Shown here: one piece after another, positions 43,284-51,469 of the stretch
Layout of the letters: the number at the start of each line of letters is the position of its first letter
Position numbering within the stretch: position 1 is the stretch's first letter
Made by a program: the position numbers and the translations under genes
From: Qipengyuania citrea
GTDB taxonomy: Bacteria > Pseudomonadota > Alphaproteobacteria > Sphingomonadales > Sphingomonadaceae
Length of the DNA: 64,000 bases
Reading direction: 5' to 3'
Assembly (NCBI RefSeq): GCF_009828015.1
Contig: NZ_WTYG01000002.1
Coordinates: 124,001-188,000, forward strand
The notes under the pieces: generated by a model
What the model was told of the DNA's origin: nothing
What the model saw: the letters and a program-made list of their open reading frames with translations, nothing else
Databases searched by the model: none

Positions 43284-43982
43284 ATGATCGAATTCTTCAC
43301 CGCGCCTGCGCCCAATGGGTGGAAGGTCGCCATCATGCTCGAGGAATGCGGGCTCGCCTACGAGCAGCGCTGGGTTAATCTGGCGGCGGGCGACCAGCAT
43401 TCGCAAGAATATCTCGCGATCAATCCCAATGGCCGTATTCCCGCGATCACCGACCACGCGCCCGCCGACGGCGGCGAGCCGGTGACGGTGTTCGAATCGG
43501 GTGCGGTGCTGCTGTATCTGGCGGAGAAGGCCGGGCGCTTCCTGCCGACCGATTTGCGCGGGCAATCGCGCGTGCGGCAGTGGCTGTTCTGGCAGGTCGG
43601 CCATCTCGGCCCGACGCTGGGCCAGCACGGCCACTTCCACCTCTATGCCGAAGAGAAACTGCCCTATGCGATCGAGCGGTTCCACCGCGAGGCACTGCGC
43701 GTCTACGGCGTGATGGATCGGCAACTGGCACAGGAGGAACACCTCGCCGGGGCGGATTACACTATCGCCGACATGGCCTGTTTCCCGTGGGTGCGGACAT
43801 GGAAGGCGCAGGGCATCCCGCTGGCAGACTTCCCGCATGTTAAGCGGTGGTACGATGCCCTCAAGACGCGCGAGGGGCTGCGGCGCGGGGTGGCGCTGGG
43901 CAGCGACATGGCGCGGCGCGGGGAAATGAGCGCGGCAGAACGCCAGAACCTGTTCGGCACTGCCAAGGCGCGCGTGCAATGA
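43284..43982 (+). CDS. Glutathione S-transferase (YfcG/Ure2p-like)
   Basis: Protein of 232 residues with an N-terminal thioredoxin-like domain (MIEFFTAPAPNGWKVAIMLEE, cis-proline in NGRIPAITD, then the glutathione-binding VFESGAVLLYLAEK) and an all-helical C-terminal domain ending near RWYDAL. The N-terminal TAPAPNGWK matches the Nu-class/YfcG group. Its stop overlaps the next gene's start (ATGA), so the two thiol-linked enzymes are probably produced together. Confidence 0.93.
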   Translation: MIEFFTAPAPNGWKVAIMLEECGLAYEQRWVNLAAGDQHSQEYLAINPNGRIPAITDHAPADGGEPVTVFESGAVLLYLAEKAGRFLPTDLRGQSRVRQWLFWQVGHLGPTLGQHGHFHLYAEEKLPYAIERFHREALRVYGVMDRQLAQEEHLAGADYTIADMACFPWVRTWKAQGIPLADFPHVKRWYDALKTREGLRRGVALGSDMARRGEMSAAERQNLFGTAKARVQ

Positions 43983-44605
43983 CCGTGCGGGTGGAGTTCT
44001 TCTTCGACCTGTCGAGCCCATGGACACGACTGGCCTTCGCCAACATCCGTCCCGCGCTGGACGGACTGGACTATTCCATCGCCTGGCGGCCCTTCTTGGT
44101 CGGCGGGGTGTTCAACGCGGTGAACCCGTCGGTCTATGAAAGCCGCAAGCCTGAAAACGCCGCGCGGCTGGCGCGCAGTTTCGGCTGGCTGAAGCAGTGG
44201 GCCGAACTGGCAGGCGTGGGGATGAACTTCCCGTCCGAGCACCATCCGCTGAAATCGGTCAACGCGATGCGCTTCTGCTGCGCGCTCGAGGAAGAGCAGG
44301 AGGCGCTCGAGCGTTTTGCCCATGCCGCGTTCGAGGCCTATTTCACCCACGCCCGCAATCTCGACGACCCGGCCGTGCTGGTGGCGGTGGCCAATGAGGC
44401 AGGGCTGGGCGGCGCGGCGCTGGCCGAGCGCGCGGGCAGCCAGCCGGTCAAGGATCGCCTGCGCGCCAACACCGACGAGGCGATCGCGCGCGGGTCCTTC
44501 GGGTCGCCGACGATCATCGTCCACGAGCCCGCCGGCGAGGAGCAGCTGTATTTCGGCAACGACCAGCTGCCGCTGGTGCGCGCGAAGGTGGCGGCGCTGG
44601 CCTAG
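43979..44605 (+). CDS. 2-hydroxychromene-2-carboxylate isomerase family protein (kappa-GST/DsbA fold)
   Basis: Protein of 208 residues. The fold begins VEFFFDLSSPWTRLAFANI; the SSP segment replaces the CxxC of DsbA and supplies the glutathione-activating serine, as in HCCA isomerases. FGSPTIIV carries the cis-proline. True NahD works in naphthalene degradation; no other such genes are present, so a broader isomerase or GST activity is likelier. The ATG overlaps the GST stop; its end converges with a 4-bp overlap on the next gene. Confidence 0.88.
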   Translation: MTVRVEFFFDLSSPWTRLAFANIRPALDGLDYSIAWRPFLVGGVFNAVNPSVYESRKPENAARLARSFGWLKQWAELAGVGMNFPSEHHPLKSVNAMRFCCALEEEQEALERFAHAAFEAYFTHARNLDDPAVLVAVANEAGLGGAALAERAGSQPVKDRLRANTDEAIARGSFGSPTIIVHEPAGEEQLYFGNDQLPLVRAKVAALA

Positions 44606-45375
44606 CCGTATTCGGCGCGGTGGGCGTCGAGCACCGGTTTGACCCGGCCCAGCGCCGCGCCGATCAGCTCGGGCAGCTCTTCCCCGTCGAGCGGCAGGAG
44701 AGCGTTGTGCGCGGCTGCGATGCAGACCGCGTCGGCCCAGTCGATCCCCAGCTCGATCGCCCATTCGCGGAATTCGTCTGCCGCGCCCGCTCGCGGTTCG
44801 AGCGCCTTGGCCAGCGTCGGGTGGAAGCCGAACCGTCCGGTAAAGGGCAGCAGCGACAGCGGGAAACCCTTGCGCAGGTAGACGAAGGTGTCGTCGACAT
44901 GGACCGTGCCGCTCGCGCGGTGCAGCGCCAGCACCGAGGAGAAGTGCACGCTCTCGTCGTCGCTCACCAGCGTCACCCCGCGCGGGACCGAGAAGGCGAA
45001 ATCCTCGGCATACAGCTCGGCCAGCGCATCGTGTTCGCAGCGCAGCGTTTCCCACGGCAGTTCGGGCAGGTGATCGACATGGCGCGCCGTGCCGTAAAGC
45101 TTGGCCTGCGGGAAAGCCGAATGCATCCATTCGCAGTGCAGCGTGTGGAAGGGGTGGAGGTTGAGAATCGCCTCGACCTTCGTCCCGCCATCGGTCAGCG
45201 CGTCGACTTGGGCGCGGATCGCGTCGGTCAGCGGATAGCTGTCGAGAAAGACGAAATTGCCGCTCGCCAGCCGGACGAGCGCGCATTGCGTGCCGATATC
45301 CACGATCCCGCCAAGCCGCAGGCTGCCGCGCAGGCTCCAGAAGCCTTCGCCGAGGTCGACGAGCCGGTCGCTCAT
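44602..45375 (-). CDS. Metallo-beta-lactamase-like protein of uncertain activity
   Basis: Protein of 257 residues resembling the MBL/DUF4336 type. The first half contains VRLASGNFVFLDSYPL and the metal-site region LNLHPFHTLHCEWMHSAFP, where the canonical HxHxDH is replaced by HPFHTLHCEW. Later histidines occur in VHVDDTFVYL and AAAHNALLPL. The degenerate motif means metal binding and hydrolysis are doubtful. Its ATG overlaps the stop of the upstream nitroreductase. I cannot name a function. Confidence 0.65.
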   Translation of the reverse strand: MSDRLVDLGEGFWSLRGSLRLGGIVDIGTQCALVRLASGNFVFLDSYPLTDAIRAQVDALTDGGTKVEAILNLHPFHTLHCEWMHSAFPQAKLYGTARHVDHLPELPWETLRCEHDALAELYAEDFAFSVPRGVTLVSDDESVHFSSVLALHRASGTVHVDDTFVYLRKGFPLSLLPFTGRFGFHPTLAKALEPRAGAADEFREWAIELGIDWADAVCIAAAHNALLPLDGEELPELIGAALGRVKPVLDAHRAEYG

Positions 45376-46064
45376 GGAAAGCCGACGAAGCGCGCGGCCT
45401 CGTCCACGCTCTTGCGTTCGCTTACCACCGCATTGGCGGGGAAGCTCTCGTCGGGCCAGCCCAGCGCGACCGCCTTCATGATCACCTGGTCGTCCGGGAT
45501 GCCCGCATGCTCGCGCACCACCGGGCTTTGCATGATTCCCTGGCTGTTGATCACGCAGCCGAGCCCGCGGCTCCATGCGGCATTGACCAGCGCGGTAGTG
45601 ACCGCGCCGCAATCGAAGGGCGTGTCGTCGCTGCCCGACAGTTCGCGGTCGTATGTGACGATCACGCAGACCGGCGCGTCGAACTGGCGGAAGCCGCGCA
45701 GCACCCAGTCCTGCCGCTTTTCCTTGTCGTCGCGTTCGATCCCCATCGCGCCGAACAATTGCTTGGCGACGCCGACCTGGCGTTCGCGGTGGACGCCCGC
45801 GAAGGGTTCGCCGCGGCGGAACTCGCGGCTGTCGGGCTCGCCCGCAAGAATGCGTTCGGTATTGCCCTTCCGGATCCGGTCGAGCGGTTCGCCGGTGATG
45901 ACGTGGAAATGCCACGGCTGCGTGTTCATCGAGGTGGGCGAGCGCATGGCGAGCGTCAGCACTTCCTCGATCACCGCGCGCGGCACCGGCTTGTCGAGAT
46001 AGCCGCGGATCGAGCGGCGTCCCATCACCACTTCGTCATAGGTCATATCCGGATTGCCGCTCAT
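45372..46064 (-). CDS. Nitroreductase family protein
   Basis: FMN-dependent oxidoreductase of 230 residues. The start of the domain is VVMGRRSIRGYLDKPVP, then RSPTSMNTQPWHFHVITG for FMN and dimer contacts, and GCVINSQGIMQSP near the end. It is a different subgroup from the RutE-like protein at 22508-23101. Substrates could be quinones, nitroaromatics or flavins. The stop/start overlap with the downstream gene indicates an operon. Confidence 0.92.
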   Translation of the reverse strand: MSGNPDMTYDEVVMGRRSIRGYLDKPVPRAVIEEVLTLAMRSPTSMNTQPWHFHVITGEPLDRIRKGNTERILAGEPDSREFRRGEPFAGVHRERQVGVAKQLFGAMGIERDDKEKRQDWVLRGFRQFDAPVCVIVTYDRELSGSDDTPFDCGAVTTALVNAAWSRGLGCVINSQGIMQSPVVREHAGIPDDQVIMKAVALGWPDESFPANAVVSERKSVDEAARFVGFP

Positions 46065-46128
46065 TCAGTCTCGCTCCCATAAGTTTCACTGCCATGCCTA
46101 GCGCGCCATACCGACGCGGACAAATCCC

Positions 46129-47331
46129 CTACGGGATTGCGGGCAGGCAGGTTCCGATGTCCGGCGCGGAAAACAGCCGGCAATCGAAGAATATTGCTTC
46201 GCCGCCATTGGCATTCGCCGCGGCGAAACTGAACCGCAGGCTGCGCCGTGCTGCATCGCTCAGCGGCAGGCTGGCCGGGACCTGCGCGGGATCGCTCCAC
46301 CCCTGCACGCGGCAGTAGCCGCCGCCCGCGCACAGGCTGCGCGCCCGCTCGACCAGCGCGGCCGGCGAATCGCCCGGCGATACGAGGACGAAATGCACGC
46401 CTGCGCCCGGACCGGGCTGGCCGGAGGATGCGGCTGCGCGCGGCGGCTCGCCGGCGGCGCGCGCCACGCTGTCGCGGGTGATGCTGCGCACCGCCTCGCC
46501 GCTGCCCAGCAGTCCGGGCAGCGGATTGGCGGCAGCGGTGGCGAGCGCGGTGTCCCGCAGCCGCAGCGGATCGGGTTCGCCGCCCGCATAGCGTGCCGAG
46601 AGCGCCTGCCGGCTGCCCCAGAAGCCGCGCCAGCGGAAGAAGATATGCGGCCCGACCTTGGCCACCTTGTCGAGCCGGTCGCTCCACCACGGATAGACGT
46701 AGTCGGCATGGAAATGCGTGGCATTGCCGACGGGGTCATGCGTCGCGCCGCCCAGCATGTCCTCCGCCCGCGCGCGCGCCTCGCTCCATGCCGCGTCGGA
46801 ATAGCGCCGCGCGAGCGAGCCGTCGCAGGTGAAGCTGAACTGGCAGCCGGTAGGCCGCTGCGAGCCTTCGAACACCACCCCGCAGACGGTGCCCGCAAAC
46901 GCCGGATGGCGCACGCGGTTGAGGATCACCTGCATCACCGCGCGCTGGTCGCCATCGGCGCCGCCCGCCTCGGCCATCCCGGCGAGCGCGAGGCAGTCGC
47001 GCGCGCGGAGGCGATCGGCCGCATTCCCGGCAAAGCCGAAGGGTAGGGGCGCGCCCGGGCCGATGGCTGCGAACGCCACCGCCGCATTGCGCGCCTGCGC
47101 ATCGCCGGCGGCCAGTTCGGTCCCGACCACAGTGTCTTCGGGCGAGGCGGGGAGGTCGGGAAGCGGCCCGTCCGCGGCGGCAGGTGCCGGGGCGGCCGGG
47201 GCCACGCCGGACGCAGACCAGCCGCCGACCACTGCGAGCAGGACGAGCGGGAGCAGCACCAGCGCCGCGAAGGCGGCCAGCGCGGCGCTATCGCGCGGCG
47301 GTTCGGCAGAGGGGGCGGCGCTGTCCATCAC
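46129..47331 (-). CDS. Cell wall hydrolase (SleB/CwlJ Hydrolase_2 family), membrane-anchored
   Basis: Protein of 400 residues with one N-terminal membrane helix (about 20-40), a Pro/Ala-rich linker, and a Hydrolase_2 domain (about 110-240) with LALAGMAEAGGADGDQRAVMQVILNRV, where the catalytic glutamate of the family is expected, and NATHFHADYVYPWWSDRL. The C-terminal 150 residues are of unknown function. SleB-type lytic transglycosylases open spore cortex in Bacilli; in non-sporulating alphaproteobacteria they probably remodel peptidoglycan. Confidence 0.88.
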   Translation of the reverse strand: MMDSAAPSAEPPRDSAALAAFAALVLLPLVLLAVVGGWSASGVAPAAPAPAAADGPLPDLPASPEDTVVGTELAAGDAQARNAAVAFAAIGPGAPLPFGFAGNAADRLRARDCLALAGMAEAGGADGDQRAVMQVILNRVRHPAFAGTVCGVVFEGSQRPTGCQFSFTCDGSLARRYSDAAWSEARARAEDMLGGATHDPVGNATHFHADYVYPWWSDRLDKVAKVGPHIFFRWRGFWGSRQALSARYAGGEPDPLRLRDTALATAAANPLPGLLGSGEAVRSITRDSVARAAGEPPRAAASSGQPGPGAGVHFVLVSPGDSPAALVERARSLCAGGGYCRVQGWSDPAQVPASLPLSDAARRSLRFSFAAANANGGEAIFFDCRLFSAPDIGTCLPAIP

Positions 47332-47379
47332 GGCTATCTAGGCGCAATTCGCGCCCGCACCAGCCGCACGGCGCGCCGG

Positions 47380-48600
47380 TCAGGCCGCCTTGGCCAGTTC
47401 CATGTCCATCCGGTCCCAGATCTCGACCAGCGCGCCGACCAGATCGTCCATCATTTCGGCGGTGTGCGCAGGGCCGGGGGTGAAGCGCAGACGCTCGGTG
47501 CCGCGCGGGACGGTGGGGAAATTGATCGGCTGCACATAGACGCCGTATTCGGCGAGCAGGATGTCGCTGATCTTCTTGGCATGCACCGGGTCGCCGACCA
47601 TCAGCGGGACGATATGCGTGACGCTGTCCATCACCGGCAAGCCCGCGTCGCGCATCTTGGTCTTGAGCAGTTCGGCGGCGGCCTGCTGGCCTTCGCGCTC
47701 GACGCTGCTTTCCTTAAGATGCCGTACCGAGGCAAGCACGCCCGCCACCAGCGCGGGGCTGAGCGAGGTGGTGAAGATGAAGCCCGGGGCATAGGAGCGG
47801 ATGCAGTCGATGATCTTCTTGTCGGCCGCGACATAGCCGCCCATCACGCCGAAGGCCTTGCCCAGCGTGCCTTCGATGATGTCGATCCGGTGTGCGGCCT
47901 CGTCGCGCTCGGAAATCCCGCCGCCGCGCTTGCCGTACATGCCCACCGCGTGGACTTCGTCGATATAGGTCAGCGCGTTGTATTTTTCCGCAAGGTCGCA
48001 GATTTCGTGGATCGGGGCGACGTCGCCATCCATCGAATAGACGCTTTCGAAAGCGATCAGCTTGGGCGTGTCGGCATCCTCGGAGGCGAGCAGTTCTTCC
48101 AGATGCTCGAGATCGTTGTGGCGGAAGACGCGCTTCTCGCAGCCCGAATTGCGGATCCCCGCGATCATGCTGGCATGGTTGAGTTCGTCGGAGAAGATCA
48201 CGCAGCCGGGCAGCAGCTTGGCCACGGTCGACAGCGTCGCATCGTTCGAGACATAGCCGCTGGTGAACAGCAGCGCGGCGTCCTTGCCGTGCAGGTCCGA
48301 AAGCTCGGCCTCGAGCTGGACGTGGTAATGCGTGTTGCCGCCGATGTTGCGCGTGCCGCCCGAACCCGCGCCGACATCGTGCAGCGCCTCTTCCATGGCG
48401 GAGATCACCTTGGGGTGCTGGCCCATCGCGAGGTAGTCGTTCGAACACCAGACGGTGACCGGCTTGGGCCCGTTGTGACCCGCGAAACAGCGCGCGTTGG
48501 GGAAGGCGCCCTTGTTGCGCAGGATATCGATAAAGACGCGATAGCGGCCTTCCTCGTGCAGCCGGGAAATCGCTTCGTCGAAGATCTGGTCGTAGTTCAC
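47380..48600 (-). CDS. hemA: 5-aminolevulinate synthase
   Basis: PLP enzyme of 406 residues that joins glycine and succinyl-CoA in the C4 (Shemin) route to haem, found in alphaproteobacteria and mitochondria. Blocks include [49 protein letters not shown], and the PLP lysine K248 in [13 protein letters not shown]. Length and motifs are standard. The 108 bp upstream has no gene. This enzyme is one of the best markers of the alphaproteobacterial origin of the window. Confidence 0.97.
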   Translation of the reverse strand: MNYDQIFDEAISRLHEEGRYRVFIDILRNKGAFPNARCFAGHNGPKPVTVWCSNDYLAMGQHPKVISAMEEALHDVGAGSGGTRNIGGNTHYHVQLEAELSDLHGKDAALLFTSGYVSNDATLSTVAKLLPGCVIFSDELNHASMIAGIRNSGCEKRVFRHNDLEHLEELLASEDADTPKLIAFESVYSMDGDVAPIHEICDLAEKYNALTYIDEVHAVGMYGKRGGGISERDEAAHRIDIIEGTLGKAFGVMGGYVAADKKIIDCIRSYAPGFIFTTSLSPALVAGVLASVRHLKESSVEREGQQAAAELLKTKMRDAGLPVMDSVTHIVPLMVGDPVHAKKISDILLAEYGVYVQPINFPTVPRGTERLRFTPGPAHTAEMMDDLVGALVEIWDRMDMELAKAA

Positions 48601-48708
48601 TGGCGTAGTCGCCCGTATCTGCGCCGCCTTCCGCGGCCATCCTGTGCGGGTCGCCCTAATCGAATACGTTGCAAATCGCCACCGCGATCTTTGCGAGTGG
48701 TTCGCAGA

Positions 48709-49512
48709 TCAGAACGCGCGCAGATCGTCGATCCCGTAGCGCGCGAAGGCCGGCGCAAGTCGTTGGAAATCGGCCAGCTCTCCCGTTCCTACCGCGAAAT
48801 CGGGGGCACTGCGCGCAAAATCCTGCCCCTCGGTCAGCGATACGATGCGCCGCGCGATCCCCTCGGCGCCGTGGATGAACGCCACGCCTTCGCCGAACGC
48901 CTGCCGCAATTCGTCCTCGAGCAGCGGGAAATGGGTGCAGGCAAGGATCACCGTGTCGAGTCGCTCACCGTGGTTCTGCAGCACCAGCCCCGCCGCAGCG
49001 CGCGCGACATCGTCGACATCGACGCTCTCGCCGCGCAGCTTGGCCTCGCCCAGCGCGACGAGGTTGTTCGCGCCGTAGCGCAGCAGCGTGCAGTCGCCGA
49101 CGAATTCGCGTTCGAGCTCGTCGACATAGGCCTGCCGCATCGTCGCCTCGGTGCCCAGCAGGCCGATGACGCCGGTCCGGGTCATCTTCGCCGCGGGCTT
49201 GATCGCGGGCACCGTGCCCACGATCGGCGTTTCGAGCACGTCGCGCACCATGCCCAGCGCGATCGTGCTGGCGGTGTTGCAGGCGATGCAGATCAGCCGC
49301 GGCTGGTAGCGTTCGGCCATCCGCCCGAGCAGCCCGGCAACCCGGGCGGCGATTTCGGCCTCGCTCTTCGCGCCATAGGGCAGGCCGGCCATGTCCGCGG
49401 CGTAGATCACCGGCGCCTGCGGCAGCAGCTCGCGCAGCTCGCCCAGCACGGTCAGCCCGCCGACACCCGAATCGAACAGCAGGATAGGTGAGTCTTGGGC
49501 CGGTTGATCCAA
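48709..49512 (-). CDS. murI: Glutamate racemase
   Basis: Cofactor-free racemase of 267 residues that supplies D-glutamate for peptidoglycan. It has ILLFDSGVGGLTVL at the start, and the two catalytic cysteines in IACNTAST and LACTHFPLL. An ATG at 49587 gives 25 extra residues, but that stretch is encoded by the hairpin repeat at 49515-49602. I therefore prefer the TTG at 49512 just outside the repeat, with AGGA 12 bases upstream. It diverges from plsY. Confidence 0.93.
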   Translation of the reverse strand: MDQPAQDSPILLFDSGVGGLTVLGELRELLPQAPVIYAADMAGLPYGAKSEAEIAARVAGLLGRMAERYQPRLICIACNTASTIALGMVRDVLETPIVGTVPAIKPAAKMTRTGVIGLLGTEATMRQAYVDELEREFVGDCTLLRYGANNLVALGEAKLRGESVDVDDVARAAAGLVLQNHGERLDTVILACTHFPLLEDELRQAFGEGVAFIHGAEGIARRIVSLTEGQDFARSAPDFAVGTGELADFQRLAPAFARYGIDDLRAF

Positions 49513-49514
49513 TT

Positions 49515-49602
49515 CCGTGTGTCCTGCGCTTGTCGAGTGGCCGTGTTTCCATTTAGGGCGGTAGAAGAAAGTGCGGGGTTTCGACAAGCTCGGCTCGAAC
49601 GG
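49515..49602. repeat. Degenerate REPIN-like inverted repeat pair (family C)
   Basis: The right unit (49579-49602) reads TTTCGACAAGCTCGGC then TCGAACGG, with 5-bp arms TTCGA/TCGAA. An inverted, decayed partner at 49515-49538 reads, on the minus strand, ACTCGACAAGCGCAGGAC then ACACGG. TCGACAAGC and the final ACGG are shared. It fills the murI-plsY divergent gap. The motif differs from the repeats at 11801 and 16688, so it is a third family. Confidence 0.6.
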
Positions 49603-49625
49603 TTTCCTGTTTTGCGGAGTGTGCT

Positions 49626-50243
49626 GTGCCGACCGATATGACCACCAACCTGATCTGGGCCGCGCTGCTCGGCTATCTGATCGGCTCGATTCCCTTCGGC
49701 CTGCTGCTGACCAAGGCGGCGGGCATGGGCGACGTGCGCCAGATCGGCAGCGGCAATATCGGCGCCACCAACGTGCTGCGGACCGGCAACAAGGGGCTCG
49801 CGGCGGGCACGCTGGTGCTCGACCTGCTCAAGGGCTTCGCACCGGTCGCGGTTGCCGGCCATCTGTGGGGCGAAGTGGCGATGGCATTTGCCGCCGGGGC
49901 CGCGGTGCTCGGTCACTGCTTCCCCGTCTGGCTCGGCTTCAAGGGCGGCAAGGGCGTGGCGACCAATGCCGGCGTGGCCTTCGGGCTCGCCTGGCCGCTG
50001 GGGCTGGCCTACGCCTTCGTCTGGCTCAGCATATTGGCAATTTTCCGCATTTCCTCGCTTGCCGGAATGGCCGCGGTGGTCGCGGCGGCGGCCGCCGCGC
50101 CGCTGTTCGGCTATCCGCAGTTCTTCCCCGTGCTCGGCGCGATCGCGCTGCTGATCATCTATCTCCACCGCGAAAATATCGTGCGGCTGGCCAAGGGCGA
50201 GGAGCCCCGCGTCGGCGGCAGCAAGGACACCGCCGGGGGATGA
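49626..50243 (+). CDS. plsY: Acyl-phosphate:glycerol-3-phosphate acyltransferase PlsY
   Basis: Integral membrane acyltransferase of 205 residues with about five helices that makes lysophosphatidic acid from acyl phosphate. Its conserved loops are LIGSIPFGLLLTKAAGMGDVRQIGSGNIGATN, FKGGKGVATNAG and the late YLHRENIVRLAKGEE. The start is GTG 49626 with GGAG six bases upstream; ATG 49638 is an alternative. It ends in a 4-bp overlap with dprA. Confidence 0.95.
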   Translation: MPTDMTTNLIWAALLGYLIGSIPFGLLLTKAAGMGDVRQIGSGNIGATNVLRTGNKGLAAGTLVLDLLKGFAPVAVAGHLWGEVAMAFAAGAAVLGHCFPVWLGFKGGKGVATNAGVAFGLAWPLGLAYAFVWLSILAIFRISSLAGMAAVVAAAAAAPLFGYPQFFPVLGAIALLIIYLHRENIVRLAKGEEPRVGGSKDTAGG

Positions 50244-51346
50244 CCGGCGCGGCGACCTCGGCCCTGTCGCAGGACGAGGCTTTCGCCCGCATCCGGCTGC
50301 TGCGCTCGCCCAATATCGGCCCGGTCAGCTATGCCATGCTGCTCCAGCGCTTCGGCAGCGCGGGCAAGGCGCTCGAGGCGGTGCCCGATCTGGGCCGTCG
50401 CGGCGGGCGCCAGTACCGCGCCACCGCCGCCGAGACGGTGGAGCGCGAGGTCGAGGCAGTGCGCAAGGCAGGCGCGAAATACCTGTTCCACGACCAGCCC
50501 GATTACCCCGCGCTGCTCGGCCCGCTCGACAGCGCGCCGCCGATCCTGATCTGGCGCGGCGACCTGGCGCTGGCCGCACGCCCCTGCGTCGCCATGGTCG
50601 GAGCGCGCAATGCCAGCGCGGCAGCGGTCAAGCTGGCGCGCGATTTCGCCAGCGGGCTGGCCGAGGCGGGGTTCACCGTGGTTTCGGGGCTGGCGCGCGG
50701 GATCGACGGCGCCGCGCATGAGGGCGCCTTTCCGCACACCGTGGGCGTGATCGCCAGTGGAATCGACATTGCTTATCCGCCGCAGCACGCCGAATTGCAG
50801 GAGCGGATCGCCAGCGAAGGGCTGCTGCTGGCCGAACAGCCGCCGGGCACCGAACCGCGCGGCAGCCATTTCCCCAGCCGCAACCGGATCATCGCCGGGC
50901 TGGCGGGCGGGACGCTGGTGGTGGAAGCGGCGGTCAAATCGGGCAGCCTCATCACCGCGCGGCTCGCGGGCGAGGCGGGGCGCGAGGTCATGGCAATCCC
51001 CGGCAGTCCGCTCGAGCCGCGCAGCCACGGCTGCAACCACCTCATCCGCGAAGGCGCGGTGCTGGTGCAGGAACCCGGTGAAGTGGTCGAACTGCTGAGC
51101 ACCTTCGCCGGCGAACCGCGCTCGACCTTTCGCGAACCCGCCAATGGCTTCGACTACACGCCCGAGGACATCGCTGCGGCCGAGCCCGCCGATATCGCCG
51201 CGCGGCTCACGACGGCACCGGTGGGGATCGACGAGCTGATCCGCCAGTCGGGTGAAAGCGCCGCCGCGGTGCAGCTCGCGCTGCTCGAACTGGAGATCGC
51301 CGGTCGGCTCCAGCGCCACGCCGGGGGCCGCGTCAGCGTACGCTGA
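50240..51346 (+). CDS. dprA: DNA processing protein DprA
   Basis: Protein of 368 residues that loads RecA on incoming single-stranded DNA in natural transformation. An N-terminal SAM-like domain leads to the Rossmann-like DprA core with AMVGARNASAAAVKLARDF, VVSGLARGIDGAAHEGAF, PSRNRIIAGLAGGTLVVEAAVKSGSLITA and GNHLI-type GCNHLIREGA. A C-terminal winged helix (about 300-368) is present. ATG 50240 overlaps the plsY stop. The pairing plsY-dprA is common. Confidence 0.96.
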   Translation: MTGAATSALSQDEAFARIRLLRSPNIGPVSYAMLLQRFGSAGKALEAVPDLGRRGGRQYRATAAETVEREVEAVRKAGAKYLFHDQPDYPALLGPLDSAPPILIWRGDLALAARPCVAMVGARNASAAAVKLARDFASGLAEAGFTVVSGLARGIDGAAHEGAFPHTVGVIASGIDIAYPPQHAELQERIASEGLLLAEQPPGTEPRGSHFPSRNRIIAGLAGGTLVVEAAVKSGSLITARLAGEAGREVMAIPGSPLEPRSHGCNHLIREGAVLVQEPGEVVELLSTFAGEPRSTFREPANGFDYTPEDIAAAEPADIAARLTTAPVGIDELIRQSGESAAAVQLALLELEIAGRLQRHAGGRVSVR

Positions 51347-51469
51347 CGGCATGCGCGGCCAAGTCAGCGCGCGCGGGCCTGCGTGTTTTGCCGCTTGACG
51401 CCTTCCGAACCCCGGCCCCATTTTCGCGCGTATACGCACGTACACACGTAAGGGACTGCCCACACCACC

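Noticed and set aside
51428-51437. GCGTATACGC palindrome upstream of topA as a regulatory site
   Set aside because: A 10-bp palindrome can occur by chance in GC-rich DNA, and no well-spaced promoter boxes surround it; it is mentioned with topA only.
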